Shown: positions 17,465 through 25,402 of the stretch, one piece after another
Position numbering within the stretch: the stretch's first letter is position 1
Layout: every line of letters starts with the position of its first letter
Origin: Pedobacter sp. JY14-1
GTDB taxonomy: Bacteria > Bacteroidota > Bacteroidia > Sphingobacteriales > Sphingobacteriaceae
Length of the DNA: 64,000 nucleotides
Direction: 5' to 3'
Assembly (NCBI RefSeq): GCF_029269825.1
Contig: NZ_JARJHU010000005.1
Location: 1-64,000, forward strand
Notes under the pieces: model-generated
Told to the model about the DNA's origin: nothing
Seen by the model: only the letters and a program-made list of their open reading frames with translations
Databases searched by the model: none
Translations under genes and position numbers: made by a program

Positions 17465-19090
17465 CTAGAACAGGTATTTCGTACTTAAAAAGTTAGAACT
17501 GTTACTGTCCACAATGTCATTGATCAGGTGCTTATTGTTATCGTTCAGTTTGGCTGCTACCAGGGAGCGTATAGAAAAAGACCTCAACGCATCAAATACT
17601 GAAAGCGTTCCTTCTGCGCTATCCTTTCGTCCGGTAAACGGAAATACGTCAGGTCCGCGCTGGCACTGACAGTTAATGTTTACCCTGCTTACTTGGTTCA
17701 CCAGCGGATCGATAAGCCCCGCTACCTCTTCTTCGTCATTACTGAAAATGCTTACCTGCTGCCCATGGGTCGATTCGATCAGGTACTCAATTGTTTCCTC
17801 CAGGTCGTCAAAAGGCACAACAGGGATTACCGGCCCGAATTGCTCTTCAGTATATAATTTCATACCCTTACTTACAGGATAAACAACAGCCGGGTAAACA
17901 AAGGAAGCAACGCATTCACCACCGTGCTCATTTACTACTCTTGCACCCTGCGCTAATGCATCCTCAATTACCTCCTTCAGATAAGCTGGCTTGTGCGGCT
18001 CAGGAAGTGGCGTCAAAGCAACCCCATTCTCCCATGGCATACCAAACTTAAGCTTTGCCACTTCTGCTGAAAGCAAGCTGAGGAACTCAGCTGCCACACT
18101 GCGATGTACAAAAACGATCTTCAATGCTGTACAGCGTTGTCCGTTAAAAGAAAGTGATCCCAGTACTGTTTCCTGCACAGAAAGTTTCAGGTCTGCCTTC
18201 TCCGTAATAATCGCCGCATTCTTCGCGTCCAGCCCAAGTATTGCCCTTAGTCTGTTCACCTTGGGATGTAGTTTTTTCAATTCGTTGGCTACCTTGCTCG
18301 AACCGATCAACGTCAATACATTGATATCACCTGATTTCATAAGCCCTGGAATAATTTTATTGCCCCGGCCATATATCGTGTTCACTACGCCTTTGGGAAA
18401 ACAGTCCCTGAAAGCAGTCAGCAAAGGATAGTGTAATAAAGTCCCATGCTTTGGCGGTTTGAACAACAGTGTATTGCCCATTATCAGCGCGGGGATAAGT
18501 GTCGTAAAAGTTTCATTCAGCGGGTAATTGAAAGGTCCCATACACAACACCACACCCAGTGGTGAACGTCTGATCTGCGCTATAATGCCCTGCTCAACAG
18601 TAAATGTGGAAGACTTACGGTCGAGATCTTTCAGCGCATCAATTGTAGCATAGATATATTCAACGGTACGGTCAAATTCCTTTACAGAGTCTGCATAGGA
18701 TTTTCCGATCTCCCACATCAGTAACTTTACTACTTCCCCTTTCTTTTCAATGATCTTATGGGTAAACTTCTCTACGCAGGTAATGCGGTCGGCAACACTC
18801 ATGGTCGGCCATTCGCCGCGACCGTTATCATATGCCTTTACTGCCGCATCCAAGGCTTCCATAGCCTCCTTTTCATCACAAAGGGGGTATGTGCCGATTA
18901 TCTTACGTTCCAGACCATTGGCTGTCCGGATACAAACCGGGGAAAGCACCGTATGCACCTCGCCGTTCCAGGGATGCAGCTCCCCGTTACTCAGATACTC
19001 CCGCTGGTGCACTTCTGCGCCCAGCCTGCATTCAGTAGGTATCTCCTGTGCTTCAACAAAGATCGACTGAAGACGTTCGTTAAAATTCAT
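17465..19090 (-). CDS. gapN: NADP-dependent non-phosphorylating glyceraldehyde-3-phosphate dehydrogenase
   Basis: Aldehyde dehydrogenase-fold enzyme of 541 residues that oxidises glyceraldehyde-3-phosphate directly to 3-phosphoglycerate with NADP. Motifs: FNYPLNETF, LLFKPPKHG for cofactor binding, FNGQRCTALK with the catalytic Cys320, and the GapN signature INCQCQRGPDVFPFTGRKDS followed by AEGTLSVFDALR. The chain is longer than the roughly 475 residues of streptococcal GapN, mainly at both ends. It lies in the hexuronate operon after exuT, where it would burn the GAP produced by Eda, giving NADPH instead of ATP. Confidence 0.9.
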   Translation of the reverse strand: MNFNERLQSIFVEAQEIPTECRLGAEVHQREYLSNGELHPWNGEVHTVLSPVCIRTANGLERKIIGTYPLCDEKEAMEALDAAVKAYDNGRGEWPTMSVADRITCVEKFTHKIIEKKGEVVKLLMWEIGKSYADSVKEFDRTVEYIYATIDALKDLDRKSSTFTVEQGIIAQIRRSPLGVVLCMGPFNYPLNETFTTLIPALIMGNTLLFKPPKHGTLLHYPLLTAFRDCFPKGVVNTIYGRGNKIIPGLMKSGDINVLTLIGSSKVANELKKLHPKVNRLRAILGLDAKNAAIITEKADLKLSVQETVLGSLSFNGQRCTALKIVFVHRSVAAEFLSLLSAEVAKLKFGMPWENGVALTPLPEPHKPAYLKEVIEDALAQGARVVNEHGGECVASFVYPAVVYPVSKGMKLYTEEQFGPVIPVVPFDDLEETIEYLIESTHGQQVSIFSNDEEEVAGLIDPLVNQVSRVNINCQCQRGPDVFPFTGRKDSAEGTLSVFDALRSFSIRSLVAAKLNDNNKHLINDIVDSNSSNFLSTKYLF

Positions 19091-19133
19091 TTTATGTGTT
19101 TGAAATTGTAATGTATTAATTACTTTAATTATC

Positions 19134-20507
19134 CTAAAGGTCGGTAATTGGTTTGTATTTGGGAACTAATGTTTTCATGATGGTCCAGGCTATCAGATAG
19201 GCCACAGCGCAAATGGTAAACATGATCGTATATCCCGTTTCAATATGGTCCAGGGCCTTATACTTGTCAAACAGTGCTCCGCCAAGCTTGGTAATGAGCA
19301 CACCACCAAGTCCGCCGATCATTCCGCCAATACCCACTACAGAACCTACCGCCTTTTTCGGGAACATATCCGAAACTGTAGTAAACAGGTTGGCAGACCA
19401 GGCTTGATGTGCAGACGCACCCACTCCGATCAGCAATACCGGGGCCCAGAAAGTCAGGTGACCCAGTGGCTGTGCAAACAGTACAACCAGCGGTACCACC
19501 GCGATCATCAGCATGGCTTTCATCCTGCCATCATAAACCTCGTATCCCTTTTTGATGAAATACATGGGAAACCAGCCACCGCCTATACTGCCAAACATCG
19601 TCATACTATACAATATGGCCAGCGGCACCATAATCTGCGTATCCATCATACCATACTGGTCTTTCAGGTAAGCAGGAAGCCAGAAAAGGAAGAACCACCA
19701 AACTCCGTCTGTCATAAATTTGCCTACCGCAAAGGCCCAGGTTTGCCGGTAAGCCAACAGACGTATCCAGGAAACTTTCGCTTCATGGACCACGCCTTCA
19801 CTAATTATGTTTTTATGTTGAGTCTCACCATCCTGAATATAAGCCAGCTCTTCCTGCGTCAGGCGCTTTTGCTTTTCCGGGCTGTCATAATAGCGGTACC
19901 AGAAGAAAAGCCAGATAAAGCCTATGCCCCCGATAAACAAAAAGGCAGCTTCCCAGCCCCAGTTTGTAGCAATGAATGGTACCGACAAAGGTGCCAGTAC
20001 TGCCCCGATATTAGTTCCCCCGTTAAAAAACCCTGTGGCAAACGAGCGTTCCTTCTTAGGAAAATACTCAGCAGTCGCCTTGATTGCAGCAGGAAAATTG
20101 CCCGCCTCGCCAAAACCAAGTACCGCACGGGCTATCATAAACCCTGCCACTGAAACTGAGCCGATACCAATGCCCAGCAACCCGAGCGCAGCAGACAGGC
20201 TCTCTCCAAGCGGAATGGCATAGGCGTGTACGATTGCACCGACGGACCAGATGATGATCGCCCAGGCGTAACCGCTTTTGGTACCGAGCTTATCAATAAT
20301 CCGGCCGGCAAACAGCATCGATATGGCATAAGTAAACTGAAATACAGAAGCGATATTTGCATAATCGCTGTTGCTCCATCCGAAGATTTCTTCAAGATGC
20401 GGTTTCAGCAAACTGAGCACCTGCCTGTCCAGATAATTTACTGTAGTCGCAAAAAACAGTAAGGTGCATATCGTCCACCTGTAGCCAGGTACTTTCTTTT
20501 CGTTCAT
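19134..20507 (-). CDS. exuT: Hexuronate transporter, MFS (ExuT-like)
   Basis: Proton symporter of the anion:cation symporter branch of the major facilitator superfamily, 457 residues with twelve predicted helices. Family landmarks are TTVNYLDRQVLSLL in helix 1, the loop RIIDKLGTKSGY between helices 2 and 3, and AVLGFGEAGNFPAAIK. Related ExuT proteins import galacturonate and glucuronate. Its position between uxaB (24 bases upstream) and gapN (43 bases downstream) supports that substrate. Sugar-acid relatives such as the gluconate or tartrate transporters cannot be excluded from sequence alone. Confidence 0.88.
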   Translation of the reverse strand: MNEKKVPGYRWTICTLLFFATTVNYLDRQVLSLLKPHLEEIFGWSNSDYANIASVFQFTYAISMLFAGRIIDKLGTKSGYAWAIIIWSVGAIVHAYAIPLGESLSAALGLLGIGIGSVSVAGFMIARAVLGFGEAGNFPAAIKATAEYFPKKERSFATGFFNGGTNIGAVLAPLSVPFIATNWGWEAAFLFIGGIGFIWLFFWYRYYDSPEKQKRLTQEELAYIQDGETQHKNIISEGVVHEAKVSWIRLLAYRQTWAFAVGKFMTDGVWWFFLFWLPAYLKDQYGMMDTQIMVPLAILYSMTMFGSIGGGWFPMYFIKKGYEVYDGRMKAMLMIAVVPLVVLFAQPLGHLTFWAPVLLIGVGASAHQAWSANLFTTVSDMFPKKAVGSVVGIGGMIGGLGGVLITKLGGALFDKYKALDHIETGYTIMFTICAVAYLIAWTIMKTLVPKYKPITDL

Positions 20508-20531
20508 CGGATTTGGTTTAATGGTCTTTTG

Positions 20532-22085
20532 TTAAAAATGTTCAGCTTCCGCTGCATTATGGCCGTCTTTCTCTCCCAGATTGTCTTTGGGGTAAAGTTC
20601 CTTTAACATTTCCCTCGCGCCTTCCTTAGAAATAAATACATAGCGGTCCGCTACTGCTGCTGCAAAACCATCCAGTAAGGTAAGGTCGGTCCCCCATAAT
20701 TCCTGATCTCTCAGCACTGTCCACACATATTCCGCATCTTCTAAGCCATTCCATTCAAAGAAACGGGCGGCCTTTTCATCCGTGATCAGGTATTCCTCAC
20801 CACCCGCACTTCCGTAGTAGCATTGGCCTTCCTTCCTTATGATACGCATGAAGCGAAGGTATGCTCCAAAGCCCAGGGCCATAGCATACGGTATTTTATC
20901 AAAACACTTGTAATAATTTAATAGAACGGGTACAACTCTGATCCGCAATTTCATAGTATATTGAAGCGAAATGCTCAGCCAGAAATGGTCGATATAAGGA
21001 TTAGCGAAACGGTCCTGCACCGTCTGTGCAAAAGCCATGGCACGTTCCCGTTCTATCTCATAAGGAATCGCGGGAATGATCTCCTCCTGCATCACCCCGG
21101 CAATGTACGCGCTCAGGGGCCCGTCGGTCATAGCCCGGTTAACAGTATTGACACCGGAAAGAAATGCCAGAGCACAAGCCAGGGAATGTGTACCGTTTAA
21201 CAACCGCAATTTTAATTCCCGGTAAATCTCAATGTCCGGTTCAACGATCAGCCCTCTATCCGCGTTTTCCAATCCAAGCAGTGCAGACACACGCCTCCCG
21301 CCCTCTATTGCCCAAAGCCGGTAGGGTTCCGTTTTGATGAGCAGCGCGTCCGTATAACCCAACTCCTTTTGCAGTTGCGTCAGCGCGGCACCTTCAGGCC
21401 TTCCCGGAACGATCCGGTCTACAAGCGAGTTACAGAATATGACATGGCTCCCCAGCCAGTTGTTGAATCCCGGCTCCAATCCGTTAAAGTTAGCGAGCTG
21501 ATAAACGATCTCTCCCAGTTTTCTTCCATTATCAGGGATCAGTTCCGTAGCGACAACCACGATATCTGCTTCCTGTGCACTGCCGAGCTTCAGATACCGT
21601 TCATACAATATGGCAAGCAGTTTGGCGGGAAAAGACACAGGAACATCCTGATCAATACGCTCATTCAGCAGTTGAATTCCTACTTCCGTAGTATTCGAAA
21701 CGATCAGTTTCAATGCAGGGGAAGCACCGACCTGCAGTACCTGTAACCAGTCTCTGTCGGCCTGAAGTACCCTGCTGATCGCAGAGGAAATGATGTTTTC
21801 CTCTATCCTTTTCCCATCCTCAATCCCTCTAATGCATATCGTATACAAATTGTCCTGGGCGCTGAATTCATTTGTTCCGCCTTTTGAGGTGGATTTCAGC
21901 ACCACTACGCGGCCATTAAACATTCCCTGGCGGTTGGCTTTGTCAATAAAATAATCGGTAAGTCCGCGCAACAGTACACCAGTACCGAACTGCAACACCT
22001 TTTCTGGCAGCTGCATATTGTCGTTCAATGGTTTTAATACTTTACCGGGTCCGATATGTGCCAATATTTGGTCAGAAAGGATCAT
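20532..22085 (-). CDS. uxaB: Tagaturonate reductase (altronate oxidoreductase)
   Basis: NADH-dependent reduction of tagaturonate to altronate in galacturonate breakdown. This long-chain mannitol dehydrogenase-family protein has 517 residues. It has an N-terminal Rossmann domain (VLQFGTGVLLRGLTDYFID near 30-48) and a C-terminal helical domain (about 285-490; LRLLNGTHSLACALAFLSG and ERERAMAFA are family-typical). It heads the - strand run uxaB-exuT-gapN-(remnant)-galactosidase-GMC pair. A LacI-type site lies 76 bases upstream. Altronate dehydratase (uxaA) and uronate isomerase (uxaC) are not in the window and must be encoded elsewhere if the route is complete. Confidence 0.9.
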   Translation of the reverse strand: MILSDQILAHIGPGKVLKPLNDNMQLPEKVLQFGTGVLLRGLTDYFIDKANRQGMFNGRVVVLKSTSKGGTNEFSAQDNLYTICIRGIEDGKRIEENIISSAISRVLQADRDWLQVLQVGASPALKLIVSNTTEVGIQLLNERIDQDVPVSFPAKLLAILYERYLKLGSAQEADIVVVATELIPDNGRKLGEIVYQLANFNGLEPGFNNWLGSHVIFCNSLVDRIVPGRPEGAALTQLQKELGYTDALLIKTEPYRLWAIEGGRRVSALLGLENADRGLIVEPDIEIYRELKLRLLNGTHSLACALAFLSGVNTVNRAMTDGPLSAYIAGVMQEEIIPAIPYEIERERAMAFAQTVQDRFANPYIDHFWLSISLQYTMKLRIRVVPVLLNYYKCFDKIPYAMALGFGAYLRFMRIIRKEGQCYYGSAGGEEYLITDEKAARFFEWNGLEDAEYVWTVLRDQELWGTDLTLLDGFAAAVADRYVFISKEGAREMLKELYPKDNLGEKDGHNAAEAEHF

Positions 22086-22161
22086 ATCTCAGTTTTCATA
22101 CAGTTATGGCAAGTCTACTGAATAATCCCTGACAACAAGTCATTACAGCCATAAAAATTTA

Positions 22162-22177
22162 CGCAATCGTTATCGCT
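22162..22177 (-). promoter_or_regulatory. LacI-type operator before the uxaB operon
   Basis: On the - strand it reads AGCGATAACGATTGCG. This is identical at 14 of 16 positions to AGCGAAAACGTTTGCG at 10683-10698 before kdgK; both differences are in the inner half-sites. It ends 76 bases before the uxaB start, close to the 83 bases seen at kdgK. The match makes uxaB and kdgK likely targets of the same LacI protein. Confidence 0.68.
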
Positions 22178-22259
22178 GACACCGTATCCACTCGCATTAT
22201 CACATTACGGTATACCTGAAGCAATGTATTGAATTATCCTCTGTACGTCAGGTGATATT

Positions 22260-23132
22260 TTAGCCAAACAGGTCACTGCTCAGATAGCGGTCTCCCCTGT
22301 CGCAGGCAATAAATACAATCAGTCCCGATTCCAGCTCTTCTGCCAGTCTGAGCGCGCAGGAAAGCGCGCCGCCCGTACTCATCCCCGCAAAGATGCCCTC
22401 AACCTTCGCCATTTTCCTCGCCATCTCTGTTGCCTCCTGCTGGGAAACATCCATTACACGGTCTACCCGTCTGGGATCGAATATTTTTGGCAGGTAGGCT
22501 TCCGGCCACCGGCGGATACCAGGTATAGATGATTCCTCAGTAGGCTGGCAGCCAATGATCTGTATCTCCGGGTCCTGTTCTTTCAGAAACATCGAATTGC
22601 CCATAATACTACCTGTAGTCCCCATAGAACTTACAAAATGCGTAATCTTCCCTGCTGTGTCCCGCCAGATCTCAGGCCCCGTAGTTTTGTAATGCGCCAG
22701 GTAATTGTCAGGGTTGGAAAACTGATTCAGCAGGAAGTATCCTGTCTGCGCACCCTTTTCCTCCGCATAGTCACGGCAAGCCTCTATTGAATCCAGTAAG
22801 ATCACCTTTGCCCCATAAGCCTCCATCGTCAGCGTACGTTCCCGGGTAGAACTGGAAGGCATTACCAGCTCGATCTCCAGGTCAAAAATACTGGCAATCA
22901 TCGCCAGCGCGATACCCGTGTTGCCACTCGTTGCTTCGATCAGCCTGGTGCCCTTTTTCACCTCGCCGCGTTCCATTGCACTACGGATCATATTCAGCGC
23001 AGCACGGTCCTTTACACTGCCGCCTGGATTGTTGCCTTCCAATTTGGCAAACAGCCTTACTTTCGGGTTACTGTGCAATTTCTGTATTTCCACCAGGGGC
23101 GTATTACCTACAAAATCTATGATGTTTCCCAT
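22260..23132 (-). CDS. cysM: Cysteine synthase (CysM type)
   Basis: PLP enzyme that makes L-cysteine from O-acetylserine and sulfide or thiosulfate, 290 residues (short form). Seen are GNTPLVEI (9-16), the PLP lysine in GGSVKDRAALN (Lys41), the loop [12 protein letters not shown] (about 65-76) and SSMGTTGSIMG for phosphate binding. It follows the serine acetyltransferase gene by 36 bases, so the two consecutive steps of cysteine synthesis are co-transcribed. It differs clearly from the longer paralogue at 1.2-2.3 kb. The 174 bases after the stop hold the uxaB promoter region and no obvious terminator. Confidence 0.92.
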   Translation of the reverse strand: MGNIIDFVGNTPLVEIQKLHSNPKVRLFAKLEGNNPGGSVKDRAALNMIRSAMERGEVKKGTRLIEATSGNTGIALAMIASIFDLEIELVMPSSSTRERTLTMEAYGAKVILLDSIEACRDYAEEKGAQTGYFLLNQFSNPDNYLAHYKTTGPEIWRDTAGKITHFVSSMGTTGSIMGNSMFLKEQDPEIQIIGCQPTEESSIPGIRRWPEAYLPKIFDPRRVDRVMDVSQQEATEMARKMAKVEGIFAGMSTGGALSCALRLAEELESGLIVFIACDRGDRYLSSDLFG

Positions 23133-23168
23133 TTTACTGAATTTCTTGTTAGTGATGGTCTTTTAGGT

Positions 23169-23978
23169 TTAAGGAAGATCCTTCGTTTCCACTTTGATCG
23201 TCGGCTGGTGATAGACTGTAGAGCCTGGTGCGACACTCTTCGTGAGCCATACGTTGCCCCCTATAATACTATGATGTCCGATGACCGTCTCCCCGCCAAG
23301 GATCGTAGCCCCAGAATAAATGATCACATGGTCCTCTATCGTCGGGTGGCGCTTGATATTCGCCATATACTTCTCTACGCTCAGCGCACCCAGCGTAACG
23401 CCCTGGTATAATTTCACATGGTTACCGATCACCGTCGTTTCTCCGATCACCAGTCCCGTACCATGGTCAATATAAAGGTACTCGCCGATATTCGCTGCCG
23501 GATGGATATCAATCCCCGTAATCGAATGCGCATACTCTGTCAGTATCCTCGGAATGATCGGCACATTAGCCTTTAGTATCTCGTTCGCAATCCGGTAAAA
23601 GGCAATTGCCAGAAAACCGGGATAACTCCTGATGATCTCAAACTCGCTTTGCGCCGCCGGGTCGCCAGACATGATCGCACTGATGTCCGTATTCATCTTC
23701 CGGTACAGTTCCGGCAGCTGTGCGAAGATCACCTCTGCAATCCGCTCATTGTCGCTGTGTTCACAAGCCTTGGTCGCATTCAGCAGGTTTACCAGACCGG
23801 CCTTCTGTCTCGCAAACATTCTTTTGATCTCATTGATCGAATAATCAGGCGAAGTCACCCTTTCCGGGTAAAGTAGGTTCATCAGCGAAAGCGCCCATTC
23901 CGCTACCTCCTGGTTGGACGGGACCGCTTCGATCTCTTTTTGTTTATGGAATATATGCAGGTAAAACTCCTCGTTCAT
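23169..23978 (-). CDS. cysE: Serine O-acetyltransferase
   Basis: Acetylates L-serine to O-acetylserine, the first step of cysteine synthesis, 269 residues. A helical N-terminal domain (about 1-125) precedes a left-handed beta-helix of hexapeptide repeats (about 145-260), including HPAANIGEYLYIDHGTGLVIG, split across residues near 155-175, then VKLYQGVTLGALS and a final IIGGNVWLTKSV turn. The catalytic His is in IDHGTGLVIGE. The ATG at 23978 fits the family; an ATG 13 codons upstream (24017) would add an unconserved basic stretch. It is followed by cysM. The N-terminal region is longer than in E. coli CysE and resembles plant/EpsC-type enzymes. Confidence 0.92.
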   Translation of the reverse strand: MNEEFYLHIFHKQKEIEAVPSNQEVAEWALSLMNLLYPERVTSPDYSINEIKRMFARQKAGLVNLLNATKACEHSDNERIAEVIFAQLPELYRKMNTDISAIMSGDPAAQSEFEIIRSYPGFLAIAFYRIANEILKANVPIIPRILTEYAHSITGIDIHPAANIGEYLYIDHGTGLVIGETTVIGNHVKLYQGVTLGALSVEKYMANIKRHPTIEDHVIIYSGATILGGETVIGHHSIIGGNVWLTKSVAPGSTVYHQPTIKVETKDLP

Positions 23979-24079
23979 TGTTCGTTTATATTTACTTTCC
24001 CAGGTCCTCCGGACCATCGTACGCAGACCTAAATTTAAAGTGTAAAAGAACGCAATTTATTACCGATTTGCGAATCTCC

Positions 24080-24460
24080 TCAGGGCAAAAGCACCAGTTC
24101 CCTGTAAAGCTGGTGTAATTTCTCTCCAGCGTCATCACAAAAACCAGGATGCACCTTAGATCCCTGCACCACCGTACTCCTGGTTGCCGTGAGCCAACGG
24201 AACCTTGAAGCCATATCCAGTTGCCCGATCGGGCCCCCGTTCCCACCACCCTTACAAATCTTTTCAAAAGCCATCAGGTTTGCCTTTACAACCTCCAGGT
24301 CCAGCTCCGGGCATAGCGCATGCGCGCGCTGTTCATCCAACTGCGTGGTACAGCATAAAAATCTCTGTTTCGGGCAATACAGCACAACCCCAACATTGAT
24401 GAACTCTTCCCGTTCTACCCTCGGCACCAGCCGGATCACCGCATACTCAAACAAGTCCAT
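24080..24460 (-). CDS. DUF3037 family protein, partner of the HipA-like kinase
   Basis: A 126-residue cytoplasmic protein of unknown function. It opens with DLFEYAVIRLVPRVEREEF and INVGVVLYCP, the conserved start of the DUF3037 family. The start at ATG 24460 lies inside the upstream HipA-like gene (14-base overlap), so the two are almost surely translated together. DUF3037 genes next to HipA-like kinases recur in many bacteria, to my knowledge. No transmembrane segment, signal or DNA-binding motif is visible. It could be a regulator, a substrate or an antidote of the kinase; the sequence does not tell. Confidence 0.82.
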   Translation of the reverse strand: MDLFEYAVIRLVPRVEREEFINVGVVLYCPKQRFLCCTTQLDEQRAHALCPELDLEVVKANLMAFEKICKGGGNGGPIGQLDMASRFRWLTATRSTVVQGSKVHPGFCDDAGEKLHQLYRELVLLP

Positions 24461-25247
24461 TTCTCGCCTCCTCCGCCGCTTTGACAAAAACTTCAGCATT
24501 TGCTACCCTGGTCTTCAGGAAATGTGCATAAACCTGCCTCCGGTCCTCAGCAGTCTCGCCTTCCTGCAGGTCCTGAGACAACCAGTCAACGGGCAGCAAG
24601 GCCAATATTCCATCGATTACCTCCGGCTTCAGTTTCGTCCGAAACTCCGCATCTACCACCTGCAGCTCCGAAGCCTGCGGCAAAAGCACATGGTCTTTTA
24701 CCAGTAAAAAAGGCCTTTTCGCCTGCTCTTCCCAGTTCTGCATCGAATGATGAAAATACAGTGCTGCCCCATGGTCGATGAGCCAGAGTTCCCGGTGCCA
24801 GAACAGCATATTGGTATTGCGCGCCGTACGGTCCATGTTGGTCAGCAGACAATCCAGCCATACGATCTTCGAAGCCAGCAAGGAATCTATTGTGTTCACC
24901 AACGGATCATAGGTAACCGCTCCCGAAAGATAATGTAAAGCAAGATTGAGGCCCACACTGGCCTTCAGCAGGTCCTGTATTTCTTCATCGGGCTCGGTAC
25001 GGCCAAAGGCTTCGTCCAGGGTGGCAAAGACCAGTTCCGGTACTTTTAAGCCGAGTAGCCTTGCCAGTTCCCCGCCGATCAGCTCGGCGATCAGGGCCTT
25101 GACGCCCTGACCCGCTCCCCGGAACTTGAGTACATAAAGGAAGTTGTCATCTGCCTCTGCGATGGCGGGCATAGATCCGCCTTCCCGCAAGGGCGTTACA
25201 TAACGGACCACATTCACTGTCCGCAAAGATTGCCGGGCATTATCCAT
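24447..25247 (-). CDS. HipA-like protein kinase
   Basis: A 266-residue stand-alone kinase of the HipA-like (HipA_2) type. Kinase residues that can be seen: the ATP-binding lysine in LYVLKFRG (Lys41), the catalytic loop LLTNMDRTARNTNML (Asp139, Asn144) and the metal-binding LIDHGAAL (Asp158) in place of DFG. Classic HipA is about 440 residues and phosphorylates glutamyl-tRNA synthetase, causing growth arrest; this shorter form lacks the HipA N-terminal subdomain. No HipB-like HTH gene is adjacent. The only partner is the overlapping DUF3037 gene, so it is either a divergent toxin-antitoxin pair or a signalling kinase. Its target is unknown. Confidence 0.8.
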   Translation of the reverse strand: MDNARQSLRTVNVVRYVTPLREGGSMPAIAEADDNFLYVLKFRGAGQGVKALIAELIGGELARLLGLKVPELVFATLDEAFGRTEPDEEIQDLLKASVGLNLALHYLSGAVTYDPLVNTIDSLLASKIVWLDCLLTNMDRTARNTNMLFWHRELWLIDHGAALYFHHSMQNWEEQAKRPFLLVKDHVLLPQASELQVVDAEFRTKLKPEVIDGILALLPVDWLSQDLQEGETAEDRRQVYAHFLKTRVANAEVFVKAAEEARNGLV

Positions 25248-25402
25248 TCCGGTAAAGATACGAATCTGGTGCAGATTTGCACATTTCGCAGATACTTCGT
25301 CACCAGTTCAAACCTGGTCTTAACCCAGGCCAAAAGCCCGTTCACTGATCCTTGTCTGATGCCTGGCAGGTTCGGTCCTGTTGACGATCTTTCAATCTTT
25401 GC

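Noticed and set aside
19245..20153. A 302-codon + strand frame opposite the hexuronate transporter gene.
   Set aside because: Antisense shadow of a membrane protein gene with no motif and no start context.
22181..22211. ACCGTA ... TACGGT inverted repeat upstream of the uxaB site.
   Set aside because: Six-base arms separated by 19 bases, no T-run; too weak to call a terminator of cysM or an operator.
24003..24015. GGTCC-TCC-GGACC in the cysE leader.
   Set aside because: Five-base arms only; no leader peptide or riboswitch-like structure around it.
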